NCBI RefSeq assembly: GCF_022760805.1
Contig: NZ_JAIVFL010000001.1
Location: 992,001-1,056,000, forward strand
Source: Candidatus Mycolicibacterium alkanivorans
GTDB lineage: Bacteria > Actinomycetota > Actinomycetes > Mycobacteriales > Mycobacteriaceae
Length of the DNA: 64,000 nt
Direction: 5' to 3'
Both the position numbers and the translations under genes were made by a program. The notes below the pieces were generated by a model. That model saw only the letters and a program-made list of their open reading frames with translations. It made no database searches and was not told where the DNA came from. This document shows, piece after piece, positions 1 through 8,238 of the stretch (the stretch's first letter is position 1; each line of letters opens with the position of its first letter).

Positions 1-46
1 AGGCGGGCGGTCACCTGCCCAAGTCTAGGGTCCTTCCAGAACCGCT

Positions 47-76
47 TTGCCATTGGTTATCCGGCCTGTGTACTCT
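47..76 (+). promoter_or_regulatory. Candidate sigma-A promoter for the tRNA-Ser/tRNA-Arg pair
   Basis: TTGCCA at 47-52 and TACTCT at 71-76 are separated by 18 bases and lie about 55 bases before the tRNA-Ser. This fits a housekeeping promoter for the tRNA pair. It is a pattern match only. Confidence 0.4.
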
Positions 77-130
77 GTCGGATCGGCGGTTCCGGGGCTC
101 AACCAGGCTCCGGTACGCTCAGGTGGTTCA

Positions 131-219
131 GGAGGCGTGCCAGAGCGGCCGAATGGGGCTCACTGCTAATGAGTTGTCCCCCTCAAAGGGGACCGGAGGT
201 TCAAATCCTCTCGCCTCCG
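131..219 (+). tRNA. tRNA-Ser (anticodon GCU)
   Basis: GGAGGCG at 131-137 pairs with CGCCTCC at 212-218, followed by a discriminator G. The anticodon loop reads CUGCUAA, giving GCU. A long variable arm and a GGTTCAAATCC T-loop are present, as expected for a class II serine tRNA. No CCA is encoded. Confidence 0.93.
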
Positions 220-259
220 CCGCGGCTGACTCGTCAGCCACGAACAACTGAATATGAAA

Positions 260-332
260 GCGCCCGTAGCTCAACGGATAGAGCATCTGACTACGGATCA
301 GAAGGTTGGGGGTTCGAATCCCTTCGGGCGCA
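260..332 (+). tRNA. tRNA-Arg (anticodon ACG)
   Basis: GCGCCCG at 260-266 pairs with CGGGCGC at 325-331, followed by discriminator A. The anticodon loop gives ACG, whose wobble A is the substrate of the TadA deaminase encoded at 15265-15726. It is 73 bases long with a GGTTCGAATCC T-arm and lies 40 bases after tRNA-Ser. Confidence 0.95.
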
Positions 333-439
333 CTCTCGTCGCCGACGCACCCCGCCGGGCACGTTGGCGCGGATTGCCGCCTGCGCGCCGGGAACGGTGC
401 GGCCGACGTCGCGAGGGCCCGACTGGGGCGTCGACCCGC

Positions 440-772
440 TCAGTAGTGGGCGGCGACGTCCGCGGTCGCCATGGGCACCGGCTCCACCGGGGCAGCGGGA
501 GCACGCCGCAGACGCGCGGTGATCAGGTGAACAACCAGCATCTGCGCGACGCCCACCAGGACTATCGGCCAGATGGCGCCAGCGACGATCGACCAGAATG
601 CGCGGGCCTCATCGGTCGGCCCGTCGAAGGACTGGAGGTGATGGCTCATGTGCCACGTGAGGAACGCGACGACAACCGCCGTGATGAGGTACAGGGTGAT
701 CCACACAGGGACGGGACCTCTCGGCTCGGGAACCAGTAATCCCAGAGTGGCAGAGGCCCCTGTGGGGATCAT
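440..772 (-). CDS. Small two-span membrane protein, function unknown
   Basis: The 110-residue protein has two clear hydrophobic spans, about residues 22-40 and 60-82, separated by a short polar loop with a WHMSHH stretch. A Pro/Ala-rich tail ends in HY. The ATG at 772 is the natural start. Codon use is typical of the surrounding GC-rich genes, so I take it as real. No catalytic motif is visible and I do not recognise a named family. It lies between the tRNA pair and a decayed fadE/SDR fragment and shares no operon with a functional neighbour. Confidence 0.7.
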   Translation of the reverse strand: MIPTGASATLGLLVPEPRGPVPVWITLYLITAVVVAFLTWHMSHHLQSFDGPTDEARAFWSIVAGAIWPIVLVGVAQMLVVHLITARLRRAPAAPVEPVPMATADVAAHY

Positions 773-842
773 GATCTATCCCCGTGAAGCGTCTGAGAGG
801 AATGCAATCGACGCTTAATGGTTACCGTTGCGTGACAATCAC

Positions 843-1014
843 TTACGTAACCGTCAAACCGCCGTCGACCGCAATCGTCTGCCCTGTGACGTAATTGGCC
901 GCCGGAGAATCCAGGCAGCCAGCGGGTTGACGCGAATTCCCTTGCGCGGCCCCCATTGCTCGGCGAGATCTCGGATCAGGCCGATGATGCCCGCTTTGGA
1001 GGCGCTGTAAGCGG
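843..1014 (-). pseudogene. C-terminal remnant of a short-chain dehydrogenase/reductase
   Basis: One frame gives AAYSASKAGIIGLIRDLA, which carries the YxxxK catalytic motif and following helix of classical SDR enzymes. A second frame gives ANYVTGQTIAVDGGLTVT, the typical SDR C-terminus. A frameshift separates the two pieces. The Rossmann fold and catalytic serine are missing. At its upstream end the remnant runs directly into an acyl-CoA-dehydrogenase-like fragment, so a deletion joined two different genes. Confidence 0.8.
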
Positions 1015-1017
1015 CCT

Positions 1018-1197
1018 GTGCCCCGCATCGTCGGAGACATAGGCTTTCACCATCGAATTCTCGGGTCGGCCTTTGGCTCCGGTGTCCAGAGCCCAGCATT
1101 CCCACCAGATCCCCAGCTGGCACTGCTGCAGGACGATCACGTTTTGGGCCAGCATGAAGCCCATGCCCTGGTGCAAACATGCTGGGGACAAACACAA
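1018..1197 (-). pseudogene. Internal fragment resembling an acyl-CoA dehydrogenase
   Basis: The minus-strand frame reads FMLAQNVIVLQQCQLG and then WALDTGAKGRPENSMVKAYV. This resembles the C-terminal helical region of FadE-type acyl-CoA dehydrogenases, in which a conserved S/A-M-V/A-K segment precedes the last helices. The fragment has no start and stops abruptly at about 1018, where SDR sequence begins in another frame. The family assignment is by eye. Confidence 0.5.
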
Positions 1198-1271
1198 TTA
1201 GGCGTAGCACGACGCCTGCCCCACCTCGCTCAGTACCGCGGAGGCCGGTGGCCGCAGATCGTTGGTGTCCG

Positions 1272-1658
1272 TCACCCGTTCGAGTTCGATACCGGTTGTC
1301 TGTCCGTCGCGGCGGTGTCCTGCCGCTGGCGGGCTTTCTGCCACGGCCAGTACCCGGTGACCTCCAACTGCAGGGAGAAGCTGAGGAACGTCCGTATCAG
1401 CACGATGCCGCCGAGGACCGCCACACTGCGGGCGTCGGGAGTGACCGCGACCGTGCGGATGATGTCGGCGGCGACCAGGAACTCCAGCCCGAGCAGGATC
1501 GAGCGACCGAGCTGTTCGCGGAACACCCGGTAGGCAGCGCCGGTCTTGAGCCGCGGGATGACACCGGCGGCCGAGATCAACGCACCCACGGCAATGATGG
1601 CAACGCCGACTCCGTCGATCGTCTTGCCCACGGTTTCGATGACCTCGAAGAAGTTCAT
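1272..1658 (-). CDS. DUF1622-type small membrane protein
   Basis: The 128-residue protein begins MNFFEVIETVGKTIDGVG. It has three hydrophobic segments around residues 14-30, 55-72 and 78-95, with a polar, Gln-rich tail. The RxxLGRSILLGLEFLVAADII pattern and length match the DUF1622 membrane family as I remember it. I chose the ATG at 1658 because the frame upstream of it is Arg/Pro-rich and unlike a membrane protein. It is transcribed away from the tcrX-like gene. No function is assigned. Confidence 0.8.
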   Translation of the reverse strand: MNFFEVIETVGKTIDGVGVAIIAVGALISAAGVIPRLKTGAAYRVFREQLGRSILLGLEFLVAADIIRTVAVTPDARSVAVLGGIVLIRTFLSFSLQLEVTGYWPWQKARQRQDTAATDRQPVSNSNG

Positions 1659-1812
1659 CGCTGGAATTATAGGAACGCGAACCCTATCGAGCCGGTAGCA
1701 CCGCCGTGGCGGGGGCCGTCCCGTTTGTCGCAGGCTATGGACTGCACGGATTTCACAGCCGGCGCATAGGGATGGCATAGAATCGGCTCATCGCCCAGCT
1801 GATACTGGAAAT

Positions 1813-2547
1813 ATGACCTCCTCAGCCGCTGAACGTGTCGTAATGCGTCGGGCCGACGGGAACCCGATCAACGTCCTCGTTGTCGACGACGAGGCGGTGC
1901 TCGCAGAAATGGTGTCGATGGCGCTGCGGTACGAGGGCTGGAACATCGCCACCGCTGCCGATGGGGCGTCCGCCATCAGCGCGGCGCGCGGTACCCGGCC
2001 GGACGCGGTCGTGCTCGACATCATGCTGCCCGACATGAGCGGGCTGGAGGTGCTGCGCCAGCTGCGGGCGCACAGCCCGCATCTGCCGGTGCTGTTGCTG
2101 ACGGCCAAGGACGCGGTGGAGGACCGGATCGCGGGACTGACCGCCGGCGGGGATGACTACGTCACCAAACCCTTCTCTATCGAGGAGGTCGTCCTACGGC
2201 TGCGCGCGCTGCTGCGGCGCACCGGTGTGACCACCGAGGACAGCGGCGCCCAGATCGTCGTCGGCGACCTCGTTCTCGACGAGGACAGCCACGAGGTGAC
2301 CCGCGCCGGTGACCCGATCGCACTGACGTCCACCGAGTTCGAACTGCTTCGCTTCCTCATGCGCAACCCCAGGCGGGTGCTGTCCAAGGCCCAGATCCTG
2401 GACCGGGTCTGGAGCTATGACTTCGGTGGCCGGTCCAACATCGTCGAGCTCTATATCTCATACCTGCGCAAGAAGATCGACAGCGGGCGCGAACCGATGA
2501 TTCACACGCTGCGCGGCGCCGGCTATGTCCTCAAACCTGCGTGCTAG
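1813..2547 (+). CDS. tcrX: OmpR/PhoB-family response regulator, TcrX-like
   Basis: This 244-residue DNA-binding response regulator is the output half of a two-component system. The receiver domain (about residues 20-130) has the acidic pair D25/D26, phospho-acceptor D69 in VVLDIMLPDMSG, T97 and K119. The C-terminal winged helix contains LTSTEFELLRFL and ends YISYLRKKID...RGAGYVLKP. The stop overlaps the histidine kinase start by 23 bases, so the two are translationally coupled. In M. tuberculosis (from memory) tcrY is followed within a few genes by an alkylsulfatase, a FadE36-type protein and the pro ABC genes, as here, so I assign it to TcrX. Other OmpR regulators such as TrcR are alternatives. 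Confidence 0.88.
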   Translation: MTSSAAERVVMRRADGNPINVLVVDDEAVLAEMVSMALRYEGWNIATAADGASAISAARGTRPDAVVLDIMLPDMSGLEVLRQLRAHSPHLPVLLLTAKDAVEDRIAGLTAGGDDYVTKPFSIEEVVLRLRALLRRTGVTTEDSGAQIVVGDLVLDEDSHEVTRAGDPIALTSTEFELLRFLMRNPRRVLSKAQILDRVWSYDFGGRSNIVELYISYLRKKIDSGREPMIHTLRGAGYVLKPAC

Positions 2548-4045
2548 CACCTGGTCGCTGAGCGCACGGTTGCTCGTCGGTCAGGTGCTGTTGCTGGCTG
2601 CTGTCTGCACGGGCATTGGCGCGGTCACCCTGGTTGCGCTCTACCAGTACCTGGCCGGTGAGGTCGACGCTGAGCTGCGCGAGACCGCACACCGGTCAGC
2701 GATGATGTACGGCGAGCCACTGCCGCCGCCACCGCCGAGTCCGTGGCGAGAGAATCGTCCGGCGGTGCCCAGGCCGGGTCCCGGTCCGGAGTTCCTCGAC
2801 GCACCCGGGCAGCCGATCGGACTGCTCGCCGGGGTGGTGATCGACGGTGTGACGACCAACGCGGGCGTGCTGACCTCCGGCGGCGTCCGGATCGGGCTCT
2901 CGCCGTCCGCGATGCAGCAGCTCGCCGAGGCCGCCAGCCAACGCCACGCCACTACCCGAAATCTGGACGGCCTGGGCCGCTATCGCGTGGTGGCCGCCCG
3001 CAGCAGGCTCACCGGCGACAGGTTGGTGATCGGCCTGAGCATGCGCAACGTCGACGCGACGCTGCTGCGGGTCGCGCTGATCTTCGCTGTCGTCACGGCG
3101 GCCGCCTTGATCGTCGCCACCACACTCGGACTTCTGGTGATCCGCCGGGCGCTCAGCCCGCTGACCCGGGTGGTCGCCACGGCCGGAGAGGTCGCCAACC
3201 TGCCGCTGGACCGCGGTGAAGTCAAGCTTCCGGTGCGGGTGCCCGAGCCGGATGCCAACCCGCACACCGAGGTTGGCCGGCTGGGCCTGGCGCTCAACCG
3301 GATGCTCGACCACATCGCGGCCGCATTGTCTACGCGTCAGGCCAGTGAGAGCCGGGTCCGGCAATTCGTCGCCGACGCCAGCCACGAACTGCGCACCCCG
3401 CTGGCGGCGATCCGCGGCTATACCGAACTGGCGCAACGCAAGCGCGATCTGGTACCCGATGACGTCGCGCACGCGATGAGCCGGGTGGAGTCCGAAGCCG
3501 TGCGGATGACAAACCTGGTCGAGGATCTGCTGCTGCTGGCCAGGCTGGACTCCGGGCGCCCGCTCGAGCGCGAACCGGTAGATCTGTCAAGGCTTTCCGC
3601 TGACGTAGTCAGCGACGCCCACGCCGCCGGGCCCGAACATCGCTGGAAGCTCGATCTGCCGGCCGACCCACTCTACGTCACCGGTGATGACGCGCGCCTG
3701 CATCAGGTGGTGGCCAACCTACTGGCCAACGCCCGCACGCACACCCCGCCTGGCACGTCGGTCACGTTGTCACTCAACGCCGAACCGGGTGCGGCGGTGC
3801 TGCGGGTACTCGACGACGGCCCGGGAATCCCGGCCGACCTGCAGTCCGAGGTGTTCGAGCGCTTCGCCCGGGGGGACACGTCCCGCTCCCGCAAGGGCGG
3901 TTCGACCGGTCTGGGCCTGGCGATCGCCTCGGCGGTCGTCAAGGCCCACGGCGGTAACATCGGATTGCAGAGCGTGCCCGGCAGCACCGAGTTCATCGTC
4001 CGGCTGCCATGCACAAACCGGGCTAACACCAACGGTTCTCATTGA
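2525..4045 (+). CDS. tcrY: Sensor histidine kinase, TcrY-like
   Basis: The 506-residue membrane kinase pairs with the preceding regulator. It has a first membrane span at about residues 15-40, an extracytoplasmic loop with a Pro-rich stretch near residues 66-90, a second span at about 182-207, a HAMP linker and then the H-box ASHELRTPLAAIRGY with phospho-acceptor H287. The ATPase domain shows the N-box (VVANLLANARTH), DDGPGIP and GSTGLGLAIA. All catalytic boxes are intact. It starts inside the regulator gene and ends 13 bases before the convergent SulP gene. The signal sensed cannot be read from the sequence. Confidence 0.88.
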   Translation: MSSNLRASTWSLSARLLVGQVLLLAAVCTGIGAVTLVALYQYLAGEVDAELRETAHRSAMMYGEPLPPPPPSPWRENRPAVPRPGPGPEFLDAPGQPIGLLAGVVIDGVTTNAGVLTSGGVRIGLSPSAMQQLAEAASQRHATTRNLDGLGRYRVVAARSRLTGDRLVIGLSMRNVDATLLRVALIFAVVTAAALIVATTLGLLVIRRALSPLTRVVATAGEVANLPLDRGEVKLPVRVPEPDANPHTEVGRLGLALNRMLDHIAAALSTRQASESRVRQFVADASHELRTPLAAIRGYTELAQRKRDLVPDDVAHAMSRVESEAVRMTNLVEDLLLLARLDSGRPLEREPVDLSRLSADVVSDAHAAGPEHRWKLDLPADPLYVTGDDARLHQVVANLLANARTHTPPGTSVTLSLNAEPGAAVLRVLDDGPGIPADLQSEVFERFARGDTSRSRKGGSTGLGLAIASAVVKAHGGNIGLQSVPGSTEFIVRLPCTNRANTNGSH

Positions 4046-4058
4046 GCCAGCGTCAATT

Positions 4059-5789
4059 TCAGGCGTCGGGACTCGCAGCGGGGTCATAACGTCGCTGGCG
4101 GGCAGATCCGCCGGCAACCGAGGAATCCGGGCGCAGCGCGGCGACGGCGGCACGGTTGGTCTCGAACACCTGATGTCCCTGCAGCAGATGCATGCGGGCC
4201 AGATTGGCGGCCAGTTCAGGACGGACCCGGGAGTAGGCGAAGGTGATCGACTTGCCCTGCAGCCATTGCAGTTCCTTGGCCAGCACCTCGGTGCCGGTCA
4301 CGTCGACGTCGGTGACACCCTCCATGTCGAGGATGAACGCAGAGACCGGGTGGGGGGCTTCGGCGACGGCTCGGCGAATCGACGCACTCAACGTCTGGGC
4401 ATTGCCGAAGAAGATGGGGGCGGCGAATCGCATCGCAATCACCCCGGGCACGGTCTCGTCGACGCCGTCCTCGCCGGCAGTCAGCGAGACGTGGGGATCG
4501 TCGGAACCCTTGAGCACGTCGACCGCCGGACGAGCGGCCTTGCGCAGCAAGTTGATCAGCGACAGCACGAACGCGAGCACGATTCCGGCCAGTGGCCCGA
4601 TCAGCAGCACACCGAGGAAACAGGTTGCCCCGATGAGGAATTCGAAGCGTGACAGCTGCCACAGGTGACGGAACTCGCGCAACCCCATGAGCTTGGCCAC
4701 CGAGACGCCGACGATCGCGCCGATAGCGGGGGAGGGGATGCCGGCCAGCAGGTCGGCGCCGAACAGCAGCAACGCTAGCGCGCCCGCGGCCATCACCAGA
4801 AGCGGGAGTTGAGTCCGTGAGCCGGCTTGGTCCATGGCAGCAGCCCGCGACGTCGACGAACCGACGGTGAACCCGGAGGACAGTCCGGAGGCGATGTTGG
4901 CCGCACCGAACGCCAGCAGATCCTGGTTGGGGGACGTGCGGTAGCCGTACTTGTCCACGTAGGAGCGCGCGAGCAGCAGACCCTCGCCGACCGTGACGGT
5001 GGTGATCGCGATGGCGGGCAGGATGACCGAGACCCACTGAGACCAGCTCAGCTGCGGCACGGCCAGCACCGGCGGTCCGGACGGGACCGAGCCCAGCACC
5101 GCCACGCCCTTTCCCGGCAGGTGCAGCGCCGACGACGCGAGCGTCGCCGAGACGAGGACGATCAGGGCCCACGGGATCGTCGGCCACCTCCGCCGGGCCG
5201 GCACCAGCACCGCGACGGCCGCCACGCCGAGCGCCAAAGACCACCAGTGCACCGTGCCGATCTTGGTGACGAGGTGGACAAGCCGGTCGAAGAACTCCGC
5301 CCCGCTGGGGACCTTCATGCCCATGATCTTCGCGATCTGGCTGAGCAGGATGTCGGTGGCCAGACCGCCGACGAAACCGATCAGGATGGGCTTGGACAGG
5401 AAGTCGGCCAGGAAGCCCAGCCGGAACACCGCGCAGCCCACGAACAGCAGGCCGCCCACGATCGCCTGGGCGCCGGCCATGGCCAGGTACTGGGCGCTGC
5501 CGGCCGGGGCGAGGCCGGCCAGCGCCGAACCCACCAGCGCCGCTGCCGCGGCGTCCGGTGCGGCGACCAGGTGCCGCGACGACGCCAACAGTGCGAACGC
5601 CACCGAGGGCAGCACCAGTGCATAGAGACCCGCCGTCGGCGGTAGACCGGCGATCTGTGCATAGCCGATGTTCAGCGGAAGCGCGATGGCCAGCAGTGTG
5701 ATGCCCGCCAGCACCTCTGTGCCGACATTTCCTCTCGTGAGCCCCGACAGCACTTTCATCGGCGCAATCATGAACCATTCCAGGGTCAC
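4059..5789 (-). CDS. SulP-family anion transporter with C-terminal STAS domain
   Basis: The 576-residue protein has a long hydrophobic core (about residues 25-430, ten or more spans) and a C-terminal STAS domain (about 445-560) with FILDMEGVTDVDVTG. SulP proteins carry sulfate, bicarbonate or other anions, and the substrate is not predictable here. The start at 5789 is one option. MIAPMKVL and MKVLSGL a few codons in are others. It begins 19 bases after the end of the interrupted APC permease on the same strand, so the two were probably co-transcribed and the IS4-type insertion may be polar on it. Confidence 0.9.
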   Translation of the reverse strand: MTLEWFMIAPMKVLSGLTRGNVGTEVLAGITLLAIALPLNIGYAQIAGLPPTAGLYALVLPSVAFALLASSRHLVAAPDAAAAALVGSALAGLAPAGSAQYLAMAGAQAIVGGLLFVGCAVFRLGFLADFLSKPILIGFVGGLATDILLSQIAKIMGMKVPSGAEFFDRLVHLVTKIGTVHWWSLALGVAAVAVLVPARRRWPTIPWALIVLVSATLASSALHLPGKGVAVLGSVPSGPPVLAVPQLSWSQWVSVILPAIAITTVTVGEGLLLARSYVDKYGYRTSPNQDLLAFGAANIASGLSSGFTVGSSTSRAAAMDQAGSRTQLPLLVMAAGALALLLFGADLLAGIPSPAIGAIVGVSVAKLMGLREFRHLWQLSRFEFLIGATCFLGVLLIGPLAGIVLAFVLSLINLLRKAARPAVDVLKGSDDPHVSLTAGEDGVDETVPGVIAMRFAAPIFFGNAQTLSASIRRAVAEAPHPVSAFILDMEGVTDVDVTGTEVLAKELQWLQGKSITFAYSRVRPELAANLARMHLLQGHQVFETNRAAVAALRPDSSVAGGSARQRRYDPAASPDA

Positions 5790-5808
5790 CCGGAGGCGAA
5801 TGGCCGAC

Positions 5809-6721
5809 CTAGCCGACGCTCGGCTCCACGCGCAGACGCCGCCCGGTGCGCCGACGGTAGCCGTATTCGAAGGCGAAACTGACCACCAGGACGCCCAGCA
5901 AGGTGATCCACGTGCTGGCCGGTCCGGTGTGGACCGTATAGCCGAGCAGCAAGACGAACAACGCCAGATTCAGCAGCACCGCGGTGACGAGCAATGCCGG
6001 CTTGGCGCCGGTCTCTCGCCACACCCGCAGGTGGCCCAGGTTGACCGTGCCGTACACGATCAGAAATGCCAAGCTGGCCATCTGCCCGACGGCGGCCAAC
6101 GGGAAGAACAACACGAAGGCGGCCGTCAGCCCCGCGGCGGTGAACAACCCTGCGGTACCGCCGTGCCACACCCCGCGCGCGAAACTGCTCGGCATCTCAC
6201 CGGTCTTCGCCACCAGGAACGCCAGGTTGGCGTCGCCGAACATGGTGGCGTTCACGCCGGACGCGGTGGCCAGCAGGGCGGCCAGCCCGATGACGACGAA
6301 GCCGGCCCGGCCGAGCACCTGCCGCGCCGCTTCGGACAAGACGTGACCCTGGCTGGCGTCCATGGCGGGCAGCGTCATCGTCATCACCACGAGCGAGCTC
6401 ACCACCACGTACACCGCCACCACGATGCCCAGGGCGGCGAACATCGCCCGCGGCAGTTCACGCGCCGGGTTGCGCATGTCGCCCGCGGAGTTGGTGACCA
6501 CTCCGAATCCCTCGTAGGTGACGTAGAGCAGGCCGGCGGCGAACAGCACGCCCACGAATGAGTGGCCGGCATTGTCGGCGAAGCGGGCCGGATCGGCCTT
6601 CAGCGAGGCGAAGGCGACGAACGCGACGAGGATGACCAGTTCCACGCTGACAACCACGACCTCGGATCGTGCGACGAGCTTGTTGCCCGCCAGGTTCACC
6701 GCGACGATAACCGCGATTAGT
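5809..6721 (-). pseudogene. 3' part of an APC-family permease interrupted by an insertion sequence
   Basis: This is the distal part of an amino-acid/polyamine/organocation permease, with at least seven hydrophobic spans (for example EVVVVSVELVILVAFVAF and the LYVTYEGFGVVTNSAGDM region). Joined across the insertion to 8231-8622, and keeping one copy of the duplicated target, the reading frame is exactly continuous: the junction reads AVGIGLIAVIVAVN and the restored gene encodes about 432 residues. No other damage is visible, which points to a recent interruption. The substrate is unknown. Confidence 0.92.
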
Positions 6722-6723
6722 CC
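6715..6723. repeat. Left copy of the target-site repeat flanking the IS4-family element
   Basis: The 9 bases GATTAGTCC occur here and again at 8230-8238. The repeat overlaps the element ends by up to three bases, so the true duplication may be 6, 8 or (with one mismatch) 10 bases. A single copy restores the permease frame. Confidence 0.85.
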
Positions 6724-6742
6724 CAATGCCGCTCAGTTAAGG

Positions 6743-8182
6743 TCATGGGCCGGTTGTCAACTGGCCGTTGATGGTGACGTCGACGGTGATCTTGTAGCTG
6801 TTGCGGTCGATGTCGCCTTTGGCGCGGTGTTTGGAGATGGCGCGTTTGACGACGCGGGGACTGGTTCTGCGGCGGTGGGCCGGGAGCAGGTGATCGAGCA
6901 CGGCGTGGCCGATCTTGCCGATGAGGTCGATAGTGGTGTCGGCGATGACGCCGGCGGCCTGGATGACCTGGTCACGGGCGGTGTTGAGCGCGATGCTGAA
7001 GCCCGCGCGGTCAGTGGTGGCGGCGGCGGTGGCGGTGGCATCGGATATCGCGATGCGCAGCGCTTGGTAGGTGACCAGCAGGGCATAGATCTCCTGGGCG
7101 ATCCCGTCGGGTGTGCGGGCGCGCAGCACCCGGCCGCCGAGGATGGTGGATTTCAGTTCCAGGTAGGAGGTTTCGATCTCCCACCGCTGGTGATAGAGGG
7201 CGACCAGTTCGGTGGCGGGGTATCGCCGGTGGTCGGTGAGGGTGGTGATCAGCAGGTAGCGCTCGCTGCGACGTGGGCCCCCGGCGAGTCGCACGGCGAC
7301 CTGGGCGTCGATCACCCGCACGGTCGTCGTGTCAATCCGCGACAGCCACGAGCCGTCACCGCAGTGGCCGATCACGGGGAGTTTGCGGTTGGTCTTGGCG
7401 CGGAACAGCAGGTCAGCGCCCGTGGCGGCGACCTGCTCGATCAGGCCCGCGGCGGCGAAGTTACGGTCGGCGAGCAGCAGCATGCCCTGGCGGAGGCAGC
7501 CCAGAAGCTTTGGTGCATAGTTGGTTTCGCCCACGCTCAAGGTGCCGAAGACGGCACCCAGTACGGTGCGGGTGCCGCACGCGACCACGGTCAGCATCCG
7601 CAGCATCGGATACCCCGACGGGCCGTTGCCGCCGCCGACCCGGCCGAACGCGGCCAGATTCGACGCGGTGTCGGGGGTGAACATCGACGTGCCGTCGATC
7701 GCGCATACCAGCAGGCCCCGCCATCGCGCCGCACCGGCGGCCGGACCGCGGACCAGGTCGAACAGCTCCCGCAGCGGCTTGACACCGATGCGGCGACGGG
7801 CCTGCGCCAACGCCGAGGACACCGGATCGGCGACGTCGATCCCGTCCAGGCCCGCGGTCATCCGAGCCCACACCTGGCCGTAGCCGAGCTCGGCGAACAG
7901 CGCCGCCGCCAGCAGCAGGTACACCACCACCCGCGACGGCAACGCCCGCACCCTGGCCTGCACCGTCCGGGTCGATTCCAGCACCGCATCGACCATCTCG
8001 AACGGGACGATCTGGGTCAACCCACCGAGGTGACCGGGCGCGAACCGACCCGCACCAACCACCACCGAACCACGAATGACAGACTGAACAGACAGCGGAA
8101 CTCCCAGGTGAGATGGTGTCTTTGGTCGGACAATCCATCCATACCGGGAGTTCCGCTGCCCCAACTCCCCGACACGCCGCAC
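6743..8182 (-). CDS. IS4-family DDE transposase
   Basis: The 479-residue transposase has an N-terminal IS4-type domain (GHLGGLTQIVPFEMVDAVL) and a DDE core with first Asp in CAIDGTSMF, second Asp in LLADRNFAAAG and the IS4 signature Y-x2-R-x3-E-x6-K in YHQRWEIETSYLELK. All catalytic positions are present. The stop touches the left inverted repeat. The start is uncertain: the open frame begins with ATG at 8182, but conserved sequence starts near GAGRFAPGHLGG, so a GTG around 8050 is possible. A 13-base inverted repeat lies over the early codons. Confidence 0.92.
   Translation of the reverse strand: MRRVGELGQRNSRYGWIVRPKTPSHLGVPLSVQSVIRGSVVVGAGRFAPGHLGGLTQIVPFEMVDAVLESTRTVQARVRALPSRVVVYLLLAAALFAELGYGQVWARMTAGLDGIDVADPVSSALAQARRRIGVKPLRELFDLVRGPAAGAARWRGLLVCAIDGTSMFTPDTASNLAAFGRVGGGNGPSGYPMLRMLTVVACGTRTVLGAVFGTLSVGETNYAPKLLGCLRQGMLLLADRNFAAAGLIEQVAATGADLLFRAKTNRKLPVIGHCGDGSWLSRIDTTTVRVIDAQVAVRLAGGPRRSERYLLITTLTDHRRYPATELVALYHQRWEIETSYLELKSTILGGRVLRARTPDGIAQEIYALLVTYQALRIAISDATATAAATTDRAGFSIALNTARDQVIQAAGVIADTTIDLIGKIGHAVLDHLLPAHRRRTSPRVVKRAISKHRAKGDIDRNSYKITVDVTINGQLTTGP
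8093..8158. repeat. 13-base inverted repeat at the 5' end of the transposase gene
   Basis: CAGCGGAACTCCC at 8093-8105 is the exact reverse complement of 8146-8158, with a 40-base loop. In the transposase mRNA it would fold a hairpin over the start region. In other IS elements such structures shield transposase translation from read-through transcripts; that role is inferred here. Confidence 0.7.
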
Positions 8183-8229
8183 CCGTCACACTTGACCCAA
8201 CAGTCACACCCTTAACTGAGCGGCATTGG

Positions 8230-8238
8230 GATTAGTCC
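8230..8238. repeat. Right copy of the target-site repeat flanking the IS4-family element
   Basis: GATTAGTCC here matches 6715-6723 and marks the right side of the insertion in the permease gene. Confidence 0.85.

Larger units (their letters stand above)
6722..8230 (-). mobile_element. Intact IS4-family insertion sequence, about 1.5 kb
   Basis: Perfect 21-base inverted repeats lie at 6722-6742 and 8210-8230, with CAATGCCGCTCAGTTAAGG as their core. The element holds one transposase gene on the minus strand and sits inside the APC permease gene. The ends closely resemble the E. coli IS4 ends as I remember them. The flanking direct repeat overlaps the tips, so the exact boundary could be 6724-8228 instead. 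Complete ends, a complete transposase and a clean duplication suggest a potentially active, recently moved copy. Confidence 0.93.

Noticed and set aside
6722..8230. Assignment of the element to the IS1549/IS1634 group known in mycobacteria
   Set aside because: The Y-x2-R-x3-E-x6-K signature, IS4-type N-terminal domain and IS4-like terminal repeats place it in the classical IS4 group instead.
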